This document shows, piece after piece, positions 16,439-25,398 of a DNA stretch of 64,000 bases. The DNA is from Bacillota bacterium. GTDB lineage: Bacteria > Bacillota > Clostridia > Acetivibrionales > JANLFN01. The translations under genes were made by a program, and so were the position numbers. Every line of letters begins with the position of its first letter. Position 1 is the first letter of the stretch. Location of the stretch: positions 83,821-147,820 of the forward strand of contig JAEWTV010000093.1 of the NCBI GenBank assembly GCA_023397675.1, in the 5' to 3' direction. A model generated the notes under the pieces. The model did no database searches. It worked only from the letters and a program-made list of their open reading frames with translations, and had not been told where the DNA came from.

Positions 16439-19400
16439 ATGAAAAAAAATGGCATGCCCTCAGCACAGGGCCTTTATAACCCTCAGTATGAACATGATGC
16501 ATGCGGTATAGGATTTGTAGCGAATATCAATGGCAATAAGTCCAATGAGATTCTTCGTCAGGCTTTAACTGTCCTAAGAAACCTTAACCATAGAGGTGGC
16601 TGCGGAAGTGAGCCTAATACAGGAGATGGAGCTGGAATACTTTTTCAGCTGCCCCACTCTTTCCTCAAGAAAACATGCGCAAATGACGGGATTAAGCTTC
16701 CCGATCAGGGCAAATATGGAGTAGGAATGGTATTTTTGCCCCCGGATGCGGCGCAGCGCAAGTTCTGTGAACAGCGTTTGGAGGAAATTATAAAAAGCGA
16801 AGGACAAAGGCTTCTTGGTTGGAGAACTGTTCCGACTGACGATTCAAGTCTCGGCAGCATTGCAAAAGCATGCATGCCTTATGTTCGTCAGGTCTTTATC
16901 GAACGTTCGAATGATATCAAGACAGACCTCGATTTTGAAAGAAGACTCTATATTATACGTAAAAGAGCAGAAAAGGCTATCAGATATTCAGGGGTTGAAA
17001 GCGGAGAATTCTTCTACCTCGCCAGCCTCTCATGCAGAACAATAGTTTATAAGGGAATGCTTACAGCCGACCAGGTTGACCTGTTCTACAAGGATCTCGA
17101 AGACCCGGCAGTTGAAACAGCACTTGCAATGGTGCATTCACGTTACAGCACCAATACCTTCCCTAGCTGGGAAAGAGCACATCCAAACCGTTATATCATG
17201 CATAACGGAGAAATTAACACTCTGCGCGGAAATATAAACTGGATGCACGCTCGCCAGTCAATGCTTAAATCAGAGGTTTTCGGAGAAGACCTGTACAAGG
17301 TGTTCCCTGTTATCAGCCCTGACGGAAGCGACTCCGCCATGTTTGACAATTGTATCGAATTCATGATGCTTGCCGGACGTTCACTTCCTCATGTAATGAT
17401 GATGACAATACCTGAGCCATGGCAGAATCACGAAAGCATGGATGACGACAAAAAGGCGTTTTATGAATATCACAGCTGTCTAATGGAACCATGGGATGGT
17501 CCTGCTGCTATTGGTTTCACTGATGGTATCAGTATCGGCGCCGTTCTTGACAGAAACGGTCTTCGTCCTTCACGTTACTATGTAACAAAGGATGGAATGG
17601 TTGTTCTTGCTTCAGAAGTAGGCGTACTTGATATTGAACCAGAACGCATTCTATATAAGGAAAGATTAAAGCCAGGCAGGATGCTTCTCATTGATACACA
17701 GGAAGGCAGAATAATCAATGACTCTGAATTGAAACACAAGATTGCTGCTGAGCATCCCTACCGTGAGTGGTTAAATAAACATATAACCAAGCTGGAAAGG
17801 CTTCCTGATACAATATACAAGCCAGAAGAAACGAATTCAACGCTTACACAGAGGCAGAAGGCTTTCGGCTATACCTATGAAGATCTGAGAGCTGTATTGG
17901 TTCCTATGGCTAAAGATGGTGTAGAACCTATAGGTGCAATGGGTAACGACGTACCTCTGGCTGTACTGTCAGACAAGCCACAGCTGCTTTATGACTACTT
18001 CAAACAACTGTTTGCACAGGTAACAAATCCTCCTATTGATGCGTTGAGAGAAACCATAGTTACTTCCTCTGAAGTTCTTATCGGTTCTGAAGGCAACTTG
18101 CTCAATCCCGAGCCTAAAAGCTGCCGTCAGATAAAGCTTTCAACACCTATACTCGGAAATGCTGAGCTAGCTAAGCTTAAAAATGTAGATATAAAAGGGT
18201 TTAAGTCTATTACCCTTCCTATTGTTTATAAGGTTTCTGAAGGCGGCGGCGGACTGGAGAAAGCTTTGAGCAATCTTTACCTGGCTGCAAACGAAGCTAT
18301 AAGAGATGGCGTAAATATAATAATTCTTTCAGACCGCGGAATTGACACAGAACATGCAGGAATACCGGCATTGCTTGCTGTATCGGGTCTGCACCATCAT
18401 CTGATACGTGAAGGAACCCGTACCAAAATGAGTCTTATCCTTGAATCGGGAGAACCCCGCGAAGTACATCATTTTGCATGTCTTCTCGGGTTTGGTGCTT
18501 CGGCAGTAAATCCTTACATGGCCTTCGAATCAATACAGGACATGATAGATTCAGGCATGATTGTAAAGGTGGACTATAAAACAGCTGTTAAGAAGTACTT
18601 AAAGGCTGCTACAAAAGGTGTTGTAAAGGTACTTTCAAAGATGGGTATCTCAACAATCCAGAGCTACCAGGGTTCACAGATATTTGAAGCACTTGGACTC
18701 AATCAGGTTCTCATTGACAGATACTTTACATGGACACCTTCAAGAATAGGTGGTATTGGAATAGATGTAATAGCTGAAGAAACAGGCATGCGTCATGCAG
18801 CAGCATTTAAGGGACGTGCTCCTTCAGAGGAAGAGCTGCCAAGCGGCGGTCACTACCAATGGCGTAAGGATGGAGAATACCATCTTTATAATCCTGAAAC
18901 AATACACAAGCTTCAGCATTCGTGCCGTACAGCTGATTACAAGCTGTTCAAGGAATACTCCGGCTTGATAAATAACCAAACTCAAAGATTATGTACTTTG
19001 AGAGGCTTGATGGAATTCAAGAATTCACGTCAGCCAATACCTATAGATGAGGTTGAATCCGTTGAAGATATCTGCAAACGTTTCAAGACAGGTGCGATGT
19101 CCTTCGGATCAATCAGTCAGGAAGCTCACGAAGCATTGGCTATCGCAATGAACAGGATTGGTGGAAAGAGCAATACCGGTGAAGGCGGCGAAGACCCTGA
19201 AAGGTTCAAGCCACTGCCAAACGGTGATTCTAAGTGCAGTGCAATAAAGCAGGTTGCATCCGGAAGATTTGGTGTAACCAGTGAATACTTGATAAATGCA
19301 AAGGAAATTCAGATAAAGATGGCTCAGGGAGCTAAACCAGGTGAGGGCGGACAGCTTCCGGGACGTAAGGTTTATCCATGGGTTGCAAGGGTTAGGCATT

Positions 19401-21037
19401 CAACACCGGGCGTAGGTCTTATATCACCGCCACCTCATCATGATATTTACTCAATTGAGGACCTTGCAGAATTGATACATGACCTTAAGAATGCAAATAA
19501 AAATGCACGTATAAGTGTTAAGCTTGTTTCTGAGGTTGGTGTCGGAACAATTGCAGCTGGTGTTGCAAAAGGACGTGCAGACGTTGTTCTCATAAGCGGT
19601 TATGACGGAGGTACCGGTTCATCACCAAGAACAAGTATCAGACATGCCGGGCTTCCTTGGGAATTAGGGCTTGCTGAAACTCATCAGACTCTGCTTTTGA
19701 ATGATTTGAGAAGCAGAATGGTTGTTGAAGCCGACGGAAAACTTATGACCGGCAGAGATGTTGCAATTGCCGCTCTTCTCGGTGCAGAAGAATTCGGATT
19801 TGCAACCGGTCCGCTGGTTGTACTCGGATGTGTAATGATGAGGGTTTGCAGCCTTGACACTTGTCCTGTTGGTGTTGCAACTCAGAATCCTGAGCTCAGG
19901 AAGAAGTTTGCAGGAGATCCTCAGTACATTGTTAATTACATGCACTTTGTTGCACAGGAAATGCGTGAGATTATGGCTAATCTTGGCTTTAGGACTGTAA
20001 ATGAAATGGTAGGACATTCAGAAGTTCTTGAAATGTCAAAAGCAGTTGACCATTGGAAGGCAAAAGGGCTTGATTACTCAGGCATCCTTTATCAGCCTAA
20101 TGTTCCTGAAACAGTTGGACGTTACAATCAGATGGCTCAGGATCACGGCCTTGAGAATTCTCTTGATGAAAAGGTGCTTCTCAAGCTTTGCGAACCTGCC
20201 CTTGTTGATGCAAAAAAGGTTGAAGCAACTGTACCGATAAAGAATATAAACCGTGTTGTAGGAACAATACTTGGTAGTGAAGTAACAAAACAATATGGGG
20301 CCAAAGGACTTCCTGAAGATACTATAAACCTTACCTTCAAGGGTTCTGCGGGACAAAGCTTCGGAGCATTTGTACCTAAGGGTATAACACTCAAGCTTGA
20401 GGGTGATTCGAATGACTACATCGGTAAAGGTCTGTCTGGTGGAAAGATAGTTGTTTATCCTCAAAAGGAATCAGACTTTGTACCCGAAGAAAACATTATC
20501 GTAGGTAACGTTGCATTTTACGGAGCAACTTCCGGTGAAGCATACATCAACGGTGTAGCCGGCGAACGTTTCTGTGTACGAAACAGTGGTATCAACGCAG
20601 TTGTTGAAGCTGTTGGTGACCATGGCTGTGAATACATGACAGGTGGCCGGGTTGTCATACTTTGTTCTACAGGAAGAAACTTTGCAGCTGGTATGTCAGG
20701 CGGTATAGCATACATCCTTAATAATGAAGGCAAGTTTGAAGCAAGATGCAACAAGGATATGGTTGAACTTGAAGCACTTACCGATAAGGAAGAAATAGAA
20801 GAAGTAAGAAAAATGATAGAAAAACATCTTGCATATACAGGAAGCAACAGCGCGAAGAAAGCACTTGATAACTGGAATAATACAGTTTCTAAATTTGTTA
20901 AAGTTATTCCGAGGGATTACAAGCGTATGCTTCAGGCGATTCAACGTGTTCATGAAGAAGGTCTGACAGGGGACGAAGCACTTATGGCTGCATTCCAGAT
21001 AAACAGCCAGGATCTTGCCCGTGTCAGCGGAAATTGA
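16439..21037 (+). CDS. gltB: glutamate synthase, large (alpha) subunit
   Basis: 1532 residues, the full bacterial GltB length. N-terminal class II glutamine amidotransferase domain whose Cys22 (HDACGIGFVAN) becomes the N-terminal nucleophile after removal of a short propeptide. Central and FMN-binding TIM-barrel domains follow (GAMSFGSISQEAHEALA, GEGGEDP, GAKPGEGGQLPG), then the iron-sulfur cysteines in CVMMRVCSLDTCPVG, and a C-terminal beta-helix GXGXG domain. It makes two glutamates from glutamine and 2-oxoglutarate, with electrons from the small subunit encoded next. The ribosome site is GAAGGAA. Expression is probably controlled through the long leader. Confidence 0.97.
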   Translation: MKKNGMPSAQGLYNPQYEHDACGIGFVANINGNKSNEILRQALTVLRNLNHRGGCGSEPNTGDGAGILFQLPHSFLKKTCANDGIKLPDQGKYGVGMVFLPPDAAQRKFCEQRLEEIIKSEGQRLLGWRTVPTDDSSLGSIAKACMPYVRQVFIERSNDIKTDLDFERRLYIIRKRAEKAIRYSGVESGEFFYLASLSCRTIVYKGMLTADQVDLFYKDLEDPAVETALAMVHSRYSTNTFPSWERAHPNRYIMHNGEINTLRGNINWMHARQSMLKSEVFGEDLYKVFPVISPDGSDSAMFDNCIEFMMLAGRSLPHVMMMTIPEPWQNHESMDDDKKAFYEYHSCLMEPWDGPAAIGFTDGISIGAVLDRNGLRPSRYYVTKDGMVVLASEVGVLDIEPERILYKERLKPGRMLLIDTQEGRIINDSELKHKIAAEHPYREWLNKHITKLERLPDTIYKPEETNSTLTQRQKAFGYTYEDLRAVLVPMAKDGVEPIGAMGNDVPLAVLSDKPQLLYDYFKQLFAQVTNPPIDALRETIVTSSEVLIGSEGNLLNPEPKSCRQIKLSTPILGNAELAKLKNVDIKGFKSITLPIVYKVSEGGGGLEKALSNLYLAANEAIRDGVNIIILSDRGIDTEHAGIPALLAVSGLHHHLIREGTRTKMSLILESGEPREVHHFACLLGFGASAVNPYMAFESIQDMIDSGMIVKVDYKTAVKKYLKAATKGVVKVLSKMGISTIQSYQGSQIFEALGLNQVLIDRYFTWTPSRIGGIGIDVIAEETGMRHAAAFKGRAPSEEELPSGGHYQWRKDGEYHLYNPETIHKLQHSCRTADYKLFKEYSGLINNQTQRLCTLRGLMEFKNSRQPIPIDEVESVEDICKRFKTGAMSFGSISQEAHEALAIAMNRIGGKSNTGEGGEDPERFKPLPNGDSKCSAIKQVASGRFGVTSEYLINAKEIQIKMAQGAKPGEGGQLPGRKVYPWVARVRHSTPGVGLISPPPHHDIYSIEDLAELIHDLKNANKNARISVKLVSEVGVGTIAAGVAKGRADVVLISGYDGGTGSSPRTSIRHAGLPWELGLAETHQTLLLNDLRSRMVVEADGKLMTGRDVAIAALLGAEEFGFATGPLVVLGCVMMRVCSLDTCPVGVATQNPELRKKFAGDPQYIVNYMHFVAQEMREIMANLGFRTVNEMVGHSEVLEMSKAVDHWKAKGLDYSGILYQPNVPETVGRYNQMAQDHGLENSLDEKVLLKLCEPALVDAKKVEATVPIKNINRVVGTILGSEVTKQYGAKGLPEDTINLTFKGSAGQSFGAFVPKGITLKLEGDSNDYIGKGLSGGKIVVYPQKESDFVPEENIIVGNVAFYGATSGEAYINGVAGERFCVRNSGINAVVEAVGDHGCEYMTGGRVVILCSTGRNFAAGMSGGIAYILNNEGKFEARCNKDMVELEALTDKEEIEEVRKMIEKHLAYTGSNSAKKALDNWNNTVSKFVKVIPRDYKRMLQAIQRVHEEGLTGDEALMAAFQINSQDLARVSGN

Positions 21038-21051
21038 TTGGGGGAAGAACA

Positions 21052-22536
21052 ATGGCTAAACCAACAGGATTTATGGAATATAAACGCGAGCTTCCTAATG
21101 ACCGTGCTCCGCTTGAACGTATCAAGGACTGGAATGAGTTCCACGAGCATTTGGATGAAGAAAAGAAACGTATTCAGGGAGCGCGCTGTATGGACTGCGG
21201 AATACCATTCTGCCACTCCGGTGTGCTTTATGGTCCTGCAGCATCAGGTTGCCCAATAAACAATCTTATTCCTGAATGGAATGAGCTTGTATATAAGGGT
21301 TTATGGAAGGATGCAGTAAAAAGGCTTTTAAAAACAAATAATTTTCCTGAGTTCACAGGCCGTGTATGCCCTGCACCATGTGAAGGCGCATGTACCCTTG
21401 GAATTAATGAACCTCAGGTGACAATAAAGCAAAACGAATGCAACATCATTGACCGTGCATATGAGGAGGGCTGGATTGTACCTCAACCTCCAAAGGAACG
21501 TACCGGTAAAAAGGTTGCTGTAATAGGCTCGGGACCTGCAGGTCTTGCATGCGCTGACCAGCTTAACAAAGCAGGACATACAGTAACTGTTTACGAGCGT
21601 GCAGACAGGGTCGGAGGACTTTTGATGTATGGTATTCCTAACATGAAACTGGACAAAAAGGTTGTACTGCGTAAGATTGACCTTATGGAAAAGGAAGGCG
21701 TAACCTTTAAGACAGGCGTTCATGTAGGAAAAGATATTTCAGCTGACAAACTAAACAAGAAATATGATGCTGTTGTTTACTGCGGCGGCGCAACAAAACC
21801 AAGAGACCTTGCTGTTGAAGGCAGAAACCTTAACGGAGTTCACTTTGCACTTGAATTCCTTGGTCCCAACACCAAGAGCCTGCTTGATTCCAATCATTCA
21901 GACGGAAACTATATTTGCGCAAAAGGCAAGGATGTTATTGTAATAGGCGGCGGTGACACTGGAACAGACTGCGTTGGCACTTCAATACGACACGGCTGTA
22001 AAAGCGTCATACAATTTGAAATAATGCCAATGCCCGAACTTGATCGTACTCCTGATAATCCATGGCCTCAGTGGCCTAGAGTTTACAAACTTGATTATGG
22101 TCAGGAGGAAGCCAAGGCTTTATATGGCAAAGACCCCAGAGAATACTGCATAATGACCAAGAAGATTGTAGGTGACGACAATGGCAATGTAAAAGAGATT
22201 CATACCGTAAATATAGAATGGAAAAAGGATGAGGCAGGAAGGTTTGGTCCTGTTGAAATAGCAGGAACTGAAAAAGTATGGCCTGCACAGCTCGTTTTAA
22301 TAGCAATGGGCTTCCTTGGACCTGAAGAAGCAGTTATAAAGCAGCTTGGTCTGGAACAGGATCCCAGAACCAATGTAAAGGCTGAATACGGCAAATTTGC
22401 AACAAATAAGAGAGGCGTATTTGCTGCCGGTGACATAAGACGCGGACAAAGCCTTGTAGTATGGGCAATTAATGAAGGCCGGGGAGCTGCCAGAGAGTGT
22501 GACAGATTCCTTATGGATTACACAAATTTGCCTTAA
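21052..22536 (+). CDS. gltD: glutamate synthase, small (beta) subunit
   Basis: 494 residues. N-terminal cysteine cluster for iron-sulfur centres (ARCMDCGIPFC, SGCPI, RVCPAPCEGAC), FAD-binding VIGSGPAGLACADQ and NAD(P)H-binding VIVIGGGDTGTDCVGT. It oxidises NADPH and passes electrons to GltB. I chose ATG 21052, which has GGGGGAAG 4-5 bases upstream, over an in-frame TTG at 21034 that has none. The gap to gltB is 14 bases, so they form one operon, closed by a strong terminator at 22553. Confidence 0.96.
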   Translation: MAKPTGFMEYKRELPNDRAPLERIKDWNEFHEHLDEEKKRIQGARCMDCGIPFCHSGVLYGPAASGCPINNLIPEWNELVYKGLWKDAVKRLLKTNNFPEFTGRVCPAPCEGACTLGINEPQVTIKQNECNIIDRAYEEGWIVPQPPKERTGKKVAVIGSGPAGLACADQLNKAGHTVTVYERADRVGGLLMYGIPNMKLDKKVVLRKIDLMEKEGVTFKTGVHVGKDISADKLNKKYDAVVYCGGATKPRDLAVEGRNLNGVHFALEFLGPNTKSLLDSNHSDGNYICAKGKDVIVIGGGDTGTDCVGTSIRHGCKSVIQFEIMPMPELDRTPDNPWPQWPRVYKLDYGQEEAKALYGKDPREYCIMTKKIVGDDNGNVKEIHTVNIEWKKDEAGRFGPVEIAGTEKVWPAQLVLIAMGFLGPEEAVIKQLGLEQDPRTNVKAEYGKFATNKRGVFAAGDIRRGQSLVVWAINEGRGAARECDRFLMDYTNLP

Positions 22537-22552
22537 AAATCTAAGTATATAG

Positions 22553-22582
22553 GAGAACGGTTATGCCGTTCTCTTATTTTTT
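22553..22582 (+). terminator. terminator of the gltBD operon
   Basis: Stem GAGAACGG / CCGTTCTC (8 bp), loop TTATG, then TTATTTTTT; 16 bases after the gltD stop. The 245 bases from here to pssA hold no convincing gene. Confidence 0.92.
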
Positions 22583-22827
22583 ATATCTTTTCTCTTTATT
22601 TAAGGCTGTTTATGTCTTATTTGTACCTTATAGGCTAATTATTTTTAATAATTTGCACTTATTCAAGTTATTTCACCTTATACATCCTAATACTGCAGAA
22701 TATCCCTTATATGGCTGTATAAAAACACTTGTACAATGGGGCAATTTTCATTATAATCATATTATATATGTAGAAAGATAATACACTTATTGAAATATTA
22801 TAAGTTATAAATTTTAGGGGTGGTAAA

Positions 22828-23382
22828 TTGAAGAGTATAAAAGCAACTCTCCCCAATATTATTACATTATTTAATTTGTCATTGGGAGTAACTGCAATAT
22901 TGTTTGCAATGAACGATGATTCCAAGGTAAACTATATGATTCCTGCTTCTTTGTTAATCATGGTAGCTGCCTTGACAGATAGATTTGATGGAAAAGTTGC
23001 ACGTATGTTTGACGCATCAAGTGAATTAGGTAAACAGCTGGATTCTCTTTCCGATCTTATATCTTTTGGTGTTGCTCCGGTAATAATTGCATATAAGCTT
23101 AGCTTATCGGTGCATTTTGGTGTTTTTGGATACTTTATTGCGCTAATATTCCCTATTGCAGGTGCATTCAGGCTTGCCCGCTTCAATATAACCGAATTCA
23201 ATAAGGTTTACAGCGGATTACCCATTACGCTTGCAGGTGCTTTCCTTACCATAGATAACCTATATAACTCGTTTGTTTTACTAAAAGGCAAAATGCTTGT
23301 GGTTCATTCAGTAATTACTACAGTTTTAATAGTGCTTTTATCATTCCTTATGGTTAGTAAAATAAAGCTGAAAAAAATCTAA
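22828..23382 (+). CDS. pssA: CDP-diacylglycerol--serine O-phosphatidyltransferase
   Basis: 184 residues, with about five to six hydrophobic helices. The CDP-alcohol phosphatidyltransferase motif is complete between residues 51 and 75: DG-2x-AR-8x-G-3x-D-3x-D (DGKVAR then GKQLDSLSD). It makes phosphatidylserine from CDP-diacylglycerol and serine at the membrane, the first step to phosphatidylethanolamine. No psd decarboxylase gene is next to it. TTG start at 22828 with GGGGTGG 5 bases upstream. A terminator follows at 23400. Confidence 0.88.
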   Translation: MKSIKATLPNIITLFNLSLGVTAILFAMNDDSKVNYMIPASLLIMVAALTDRFDGKVARMFDASSELGKQLDSLSDLISFGVAPVIIAYKLSLSVHFGVFGYFIALIFPIAGAFRLARFNITEFNKVYSGLPITLAGAFLTIDNLYNSFVLLKGKMLVVHSVITTVLIVLLSFLMVSKIKLKKI

Positions 23383-23399
23383 TGAATTTTTGGACAGAT

Positions 23400-23430
23400 A
23401 CCGGTATTTATTAATACCGGTTTGTTTTTT
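23400..23430 (+). terminator. terminator after pssA
   Basis: Stem ACCGGTATT / AATACCGGT (9 bp), 4-base loop, then TTTGTTTTTT. It ends 18 bases before the next start codon. Confidence 0.9.
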
Positions 23431-23448
23431 CACAGGGAGGTAATTAGT

Positions 23449-23883
23449 TTGACCGAGTTAAAAAAATATGTATGGAAACGCCCTATTTATATAGAGATTA
23501 CAACCTTCGTTGTAGTTTTATTGTTCTTAGCCAATACTGTTTATTCCCTGCTCAAAAACAAAGCAAGCGACGGGAATATTCCTCTTACCATCATTGCTAC
23601 TATAATTACAATATTAGTTGTTCTATATGATATATACACAATTAAAAAGAGTGGTAAGACCACCCTTAAGGTTTACGAGGATAGAATTACAATTCAAATC
23701 TGGAACAACAAAGAAACGGTTATAACAAAAAGTAATTTTAAGGACGTTAACATACCAAGATACAATGAAGGAATCAGAATAAATCTCAAGGACGGAACAA
23801 CCTACCGTTTAAGCCTTCGCGGATTGAGAAGAGATCTTATAACCGATTTGGTAACTGCATTGGTTACATTTAATGTAGATTGA
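23449..23883 (+). CDS. small membrane protein with soluble C-terminal domain, unknown
   Basis: 144 residues from TTG 23449, which has GGGAGGT 7 bases before it. Starting earlier, at 23422, would place translation inside the pssA terminator. Two hydrophobic helices (about 12-30 and 40-58) are followed by about 80 residues of beta-rich sequence with charged turns, reminiscent of bacterial PH-like domains seen in DUF-type membrane proteins. I recognise no named family. It is convergent with the DUF1648 gene, 7 bases apart. Confidence 0.55.
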   Translation: MTELKKYVWKRPIYIEITTFVVVLLFLANTVYSLLKNKASDGNIPLTIIATIITILVVLYDIYTIKKSGKTTLKVYEDRITIQIWNNKETVITKSNFKDVNIPRYNEGIRINLKDGTTYRLSLRGLRRDLITDLVTALVTFNVD

Positions 23884-23890
23884 TAGAGTC

Positions 23891-24409
23891 TTATTTAAGC
23901 TTAATCATTTTATAAATATAAATACCTATTATTCCAAACATAACTACCAAGAAAACTGGAATAAACCAAATTCCAAACCTCATTGAATTATTTTTTGCCA
24001 TCTGAATGGTATTCCATCCAATATAGGAAAATACAACTGAAATAGTTAGTGTTATCCAACCCATTAGAGTACGCGAATTTCTATACTGACGTTCAGCATT
24101 TTCATCTGTTATTTTTACAGTATAATTGAATTTATGCGGAAACCTTGAAATTATAGTAAGTAAAAAGAATAAAAATGTCTGCAGTATTGGAAGGAGAAAC
24201 AGTATACCCTTATCTCCCCACGAATTAATCTTTCCAGAAAAATCCGTGTGTGTTGGTACTCTTTGAGGCAGTTTGCCATAATTCAATAAAAGATAAACCC
24301 AGATAAAAATCATGCTAAATATTGAGATTACAAGTAGTACCCATTCAAGATTGGACAATGAGAGCTTAAGCTTGGGCTTTCCATTCTTTAGTGTTGTCGT
24401 ATCATTCAT
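23891..24409 (-). CDS. DUF1648-domain membrane protein
   Basis: 172 residues. Four or five hydrophobic helices; after the first one comes the DUF1648 signature: PTHTDFSGKINSWGDKG (loop at about residues 45-62). ATG at 24409 has AAGGAA 6 bases upstream; a TTG 34 codons earlier is less likely. Relatives in Bacillus include SdpI-like immunity proteins, but DUF1648 alone does not establish that role. No toxin gene of the sdp type is visible nearby. The 215 bases upstream hold no gene I can support. Confidence 0.65.
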   Translation of the reverse strand: MNDTTTLKNGKPKLKLSLSNLEWVLLVISIFSMIFIWVYLLLNYGKLPQRVPTHTDFSGKINSWGDKGILFLLPILQTFLFFLLTIISRFPHKFNYTVKITDENAERQYRNSRTLMGWITLTISVVFSYIGWNTIQMAKNNSMRFGIWFIPVFLVVMFGIIGIYIYKMIKLK

Positions 24410-24624
24410 ATGAATTTCCTTATCCTCAACTCTTTCTATACATTGAAGGGAATATGTAAACCTTGTTGCGCTTCTTCCTGAAAAAACCCTTCTTATTACT
24501 GAACGTATCAATCTGAACAGGACATATTCCTGCTGCCTTCTCTTTTTTACGCTGTCTGAAAAGTCTCAAATTTATCACCATTATTATTATAGCACTTGAA
24601 TCTACAAAAACAAAGAATTCCGGA

Positions 24625-25059
24625 CTAATTTCGACATTCCATAATATAATGTGTCTTAGTCTCACCTGTCAAAGTAAAACCTAAACTTTCATAAAGCCTT
24701 TTTGCCTTGTCATTGATTTTAAGCACCATCAGCCCAACGGAGAGGTTGGATTCAAAAGCCTTTTTCATTATGTCTTTAATAATCTGTGATCCCAGGCCTT
24801 TACCCTGATAGTCCGGGTCTATCTGAATTTCTTCCAAATAGATTTGATCTTCCTTCTCTATCAGTTCAAGAACTCCAATATCTTTTCCTTCTGTTGAGAT
24901 AATCTGAACACCAGTTTTTAATCTACTATCGCAGAACTGTCTCTGAAATGCTTCATCCCAACTGCCGAAAACATAATTGAAGTAATCCTTGTATACTGCT
25001 TTATTCAGATTAAAAACAAAATCATAATCGTTATTATCAGCTTTTCTTAATTGATACAT
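24625..25059 (-). CDS. GNAT-family N-acetyltransferase
   Basis: 144 residues, a single GNAT domain. The acetyl-CoA-binding motif A is clear: EEIQIDPDYQGKGLGSQIIKD (the QGKGLG pyrophosphate loop at about residues 85-90), and motif B around NDKAKRLYESLGF. It moves an acetyl group from acetyl-CoA to an amine; the substrate cannot be told from sequence. A standalone minus-strand gene. Confidence 0.85.
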   Translation of the reverse strand: MYQLRKADNNDYDFVFNLNKAVYKDYFNYVFGSWDEAFQRQFCDSRLKTGVQIISTEGKDIGVLELIEKEDQIYLEEIQIDPDYQGKGLGSQIIKDIMKKAFESNLSVGLMVLKINDKAKRLYESLGFTLTGETKTHYIMECRN

Positions 25060-25187
25060 TTAATATTTCCCTTTCAAAAAATAATGTTATTAAGCTTCGA
25101 GTAATATAAGTAATTATAACAGATATCACTACACCTAAGAATTGAAATTTCATTAATTGTAAACTGTCCGTTTTATATGTATACTAA

Positions 25188-25367
25188 TATAGGATAAAGT
25201 AAATACCTTATACATCATTTGCATTTCTAAAGCCAAATGCAAATGGGTATCAAATCAGAATTTTCTTTATCCTATAACAGATGTAATAAGTTGAATTAAA
25301 ATCATTAATCGTACCATCATGGCCGGCATTAAGGACATGATGATATTTTGTATTTAATTCAACTTAT
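25188..25367. repeat. two adjacent large inverted repeats upstream of the M28 peptidase
   Basis: First structure: TATAGGATAAAG (25188-25199) pairs perfectly with 25265-25276, enclosing CATTTGCATTT (25216-25226) paired with 25235-25245 around an 8-base loop, plus ATACC/GGTAT. Second structure, 10 bases later: 15 perfect base pairs between 25286-25300 and 25353-25367, enclosing CATCATG / CATGATG (25315-25321 / 25336-25342). A weak promoter (TTGTAA, 17 bases, TATACT at 25157-25185) would begin transcription at the left foot, so this may be the peptidase's leader RNA. A MITE-like repeat pair is the alternative. Confidence 0.75.
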
Positions 25368-25398
25368 ATAATAAAAATATTTATCGGGGTTAAACTTA

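Noticed and set aside
22563..22781. Plus-strand frame of 72 codons after gltD
   Set aside because: It begins inside the gltBD terminator loop, has no ribosome site and has a composition of random AT-rich DNA.
24426..24665. Minus-strand frame between the GNAT and DUF1648 genes
   Set aside because: It has no ribosome site, overlaps the end of the GNAT gene and shows no recognisable pattern.
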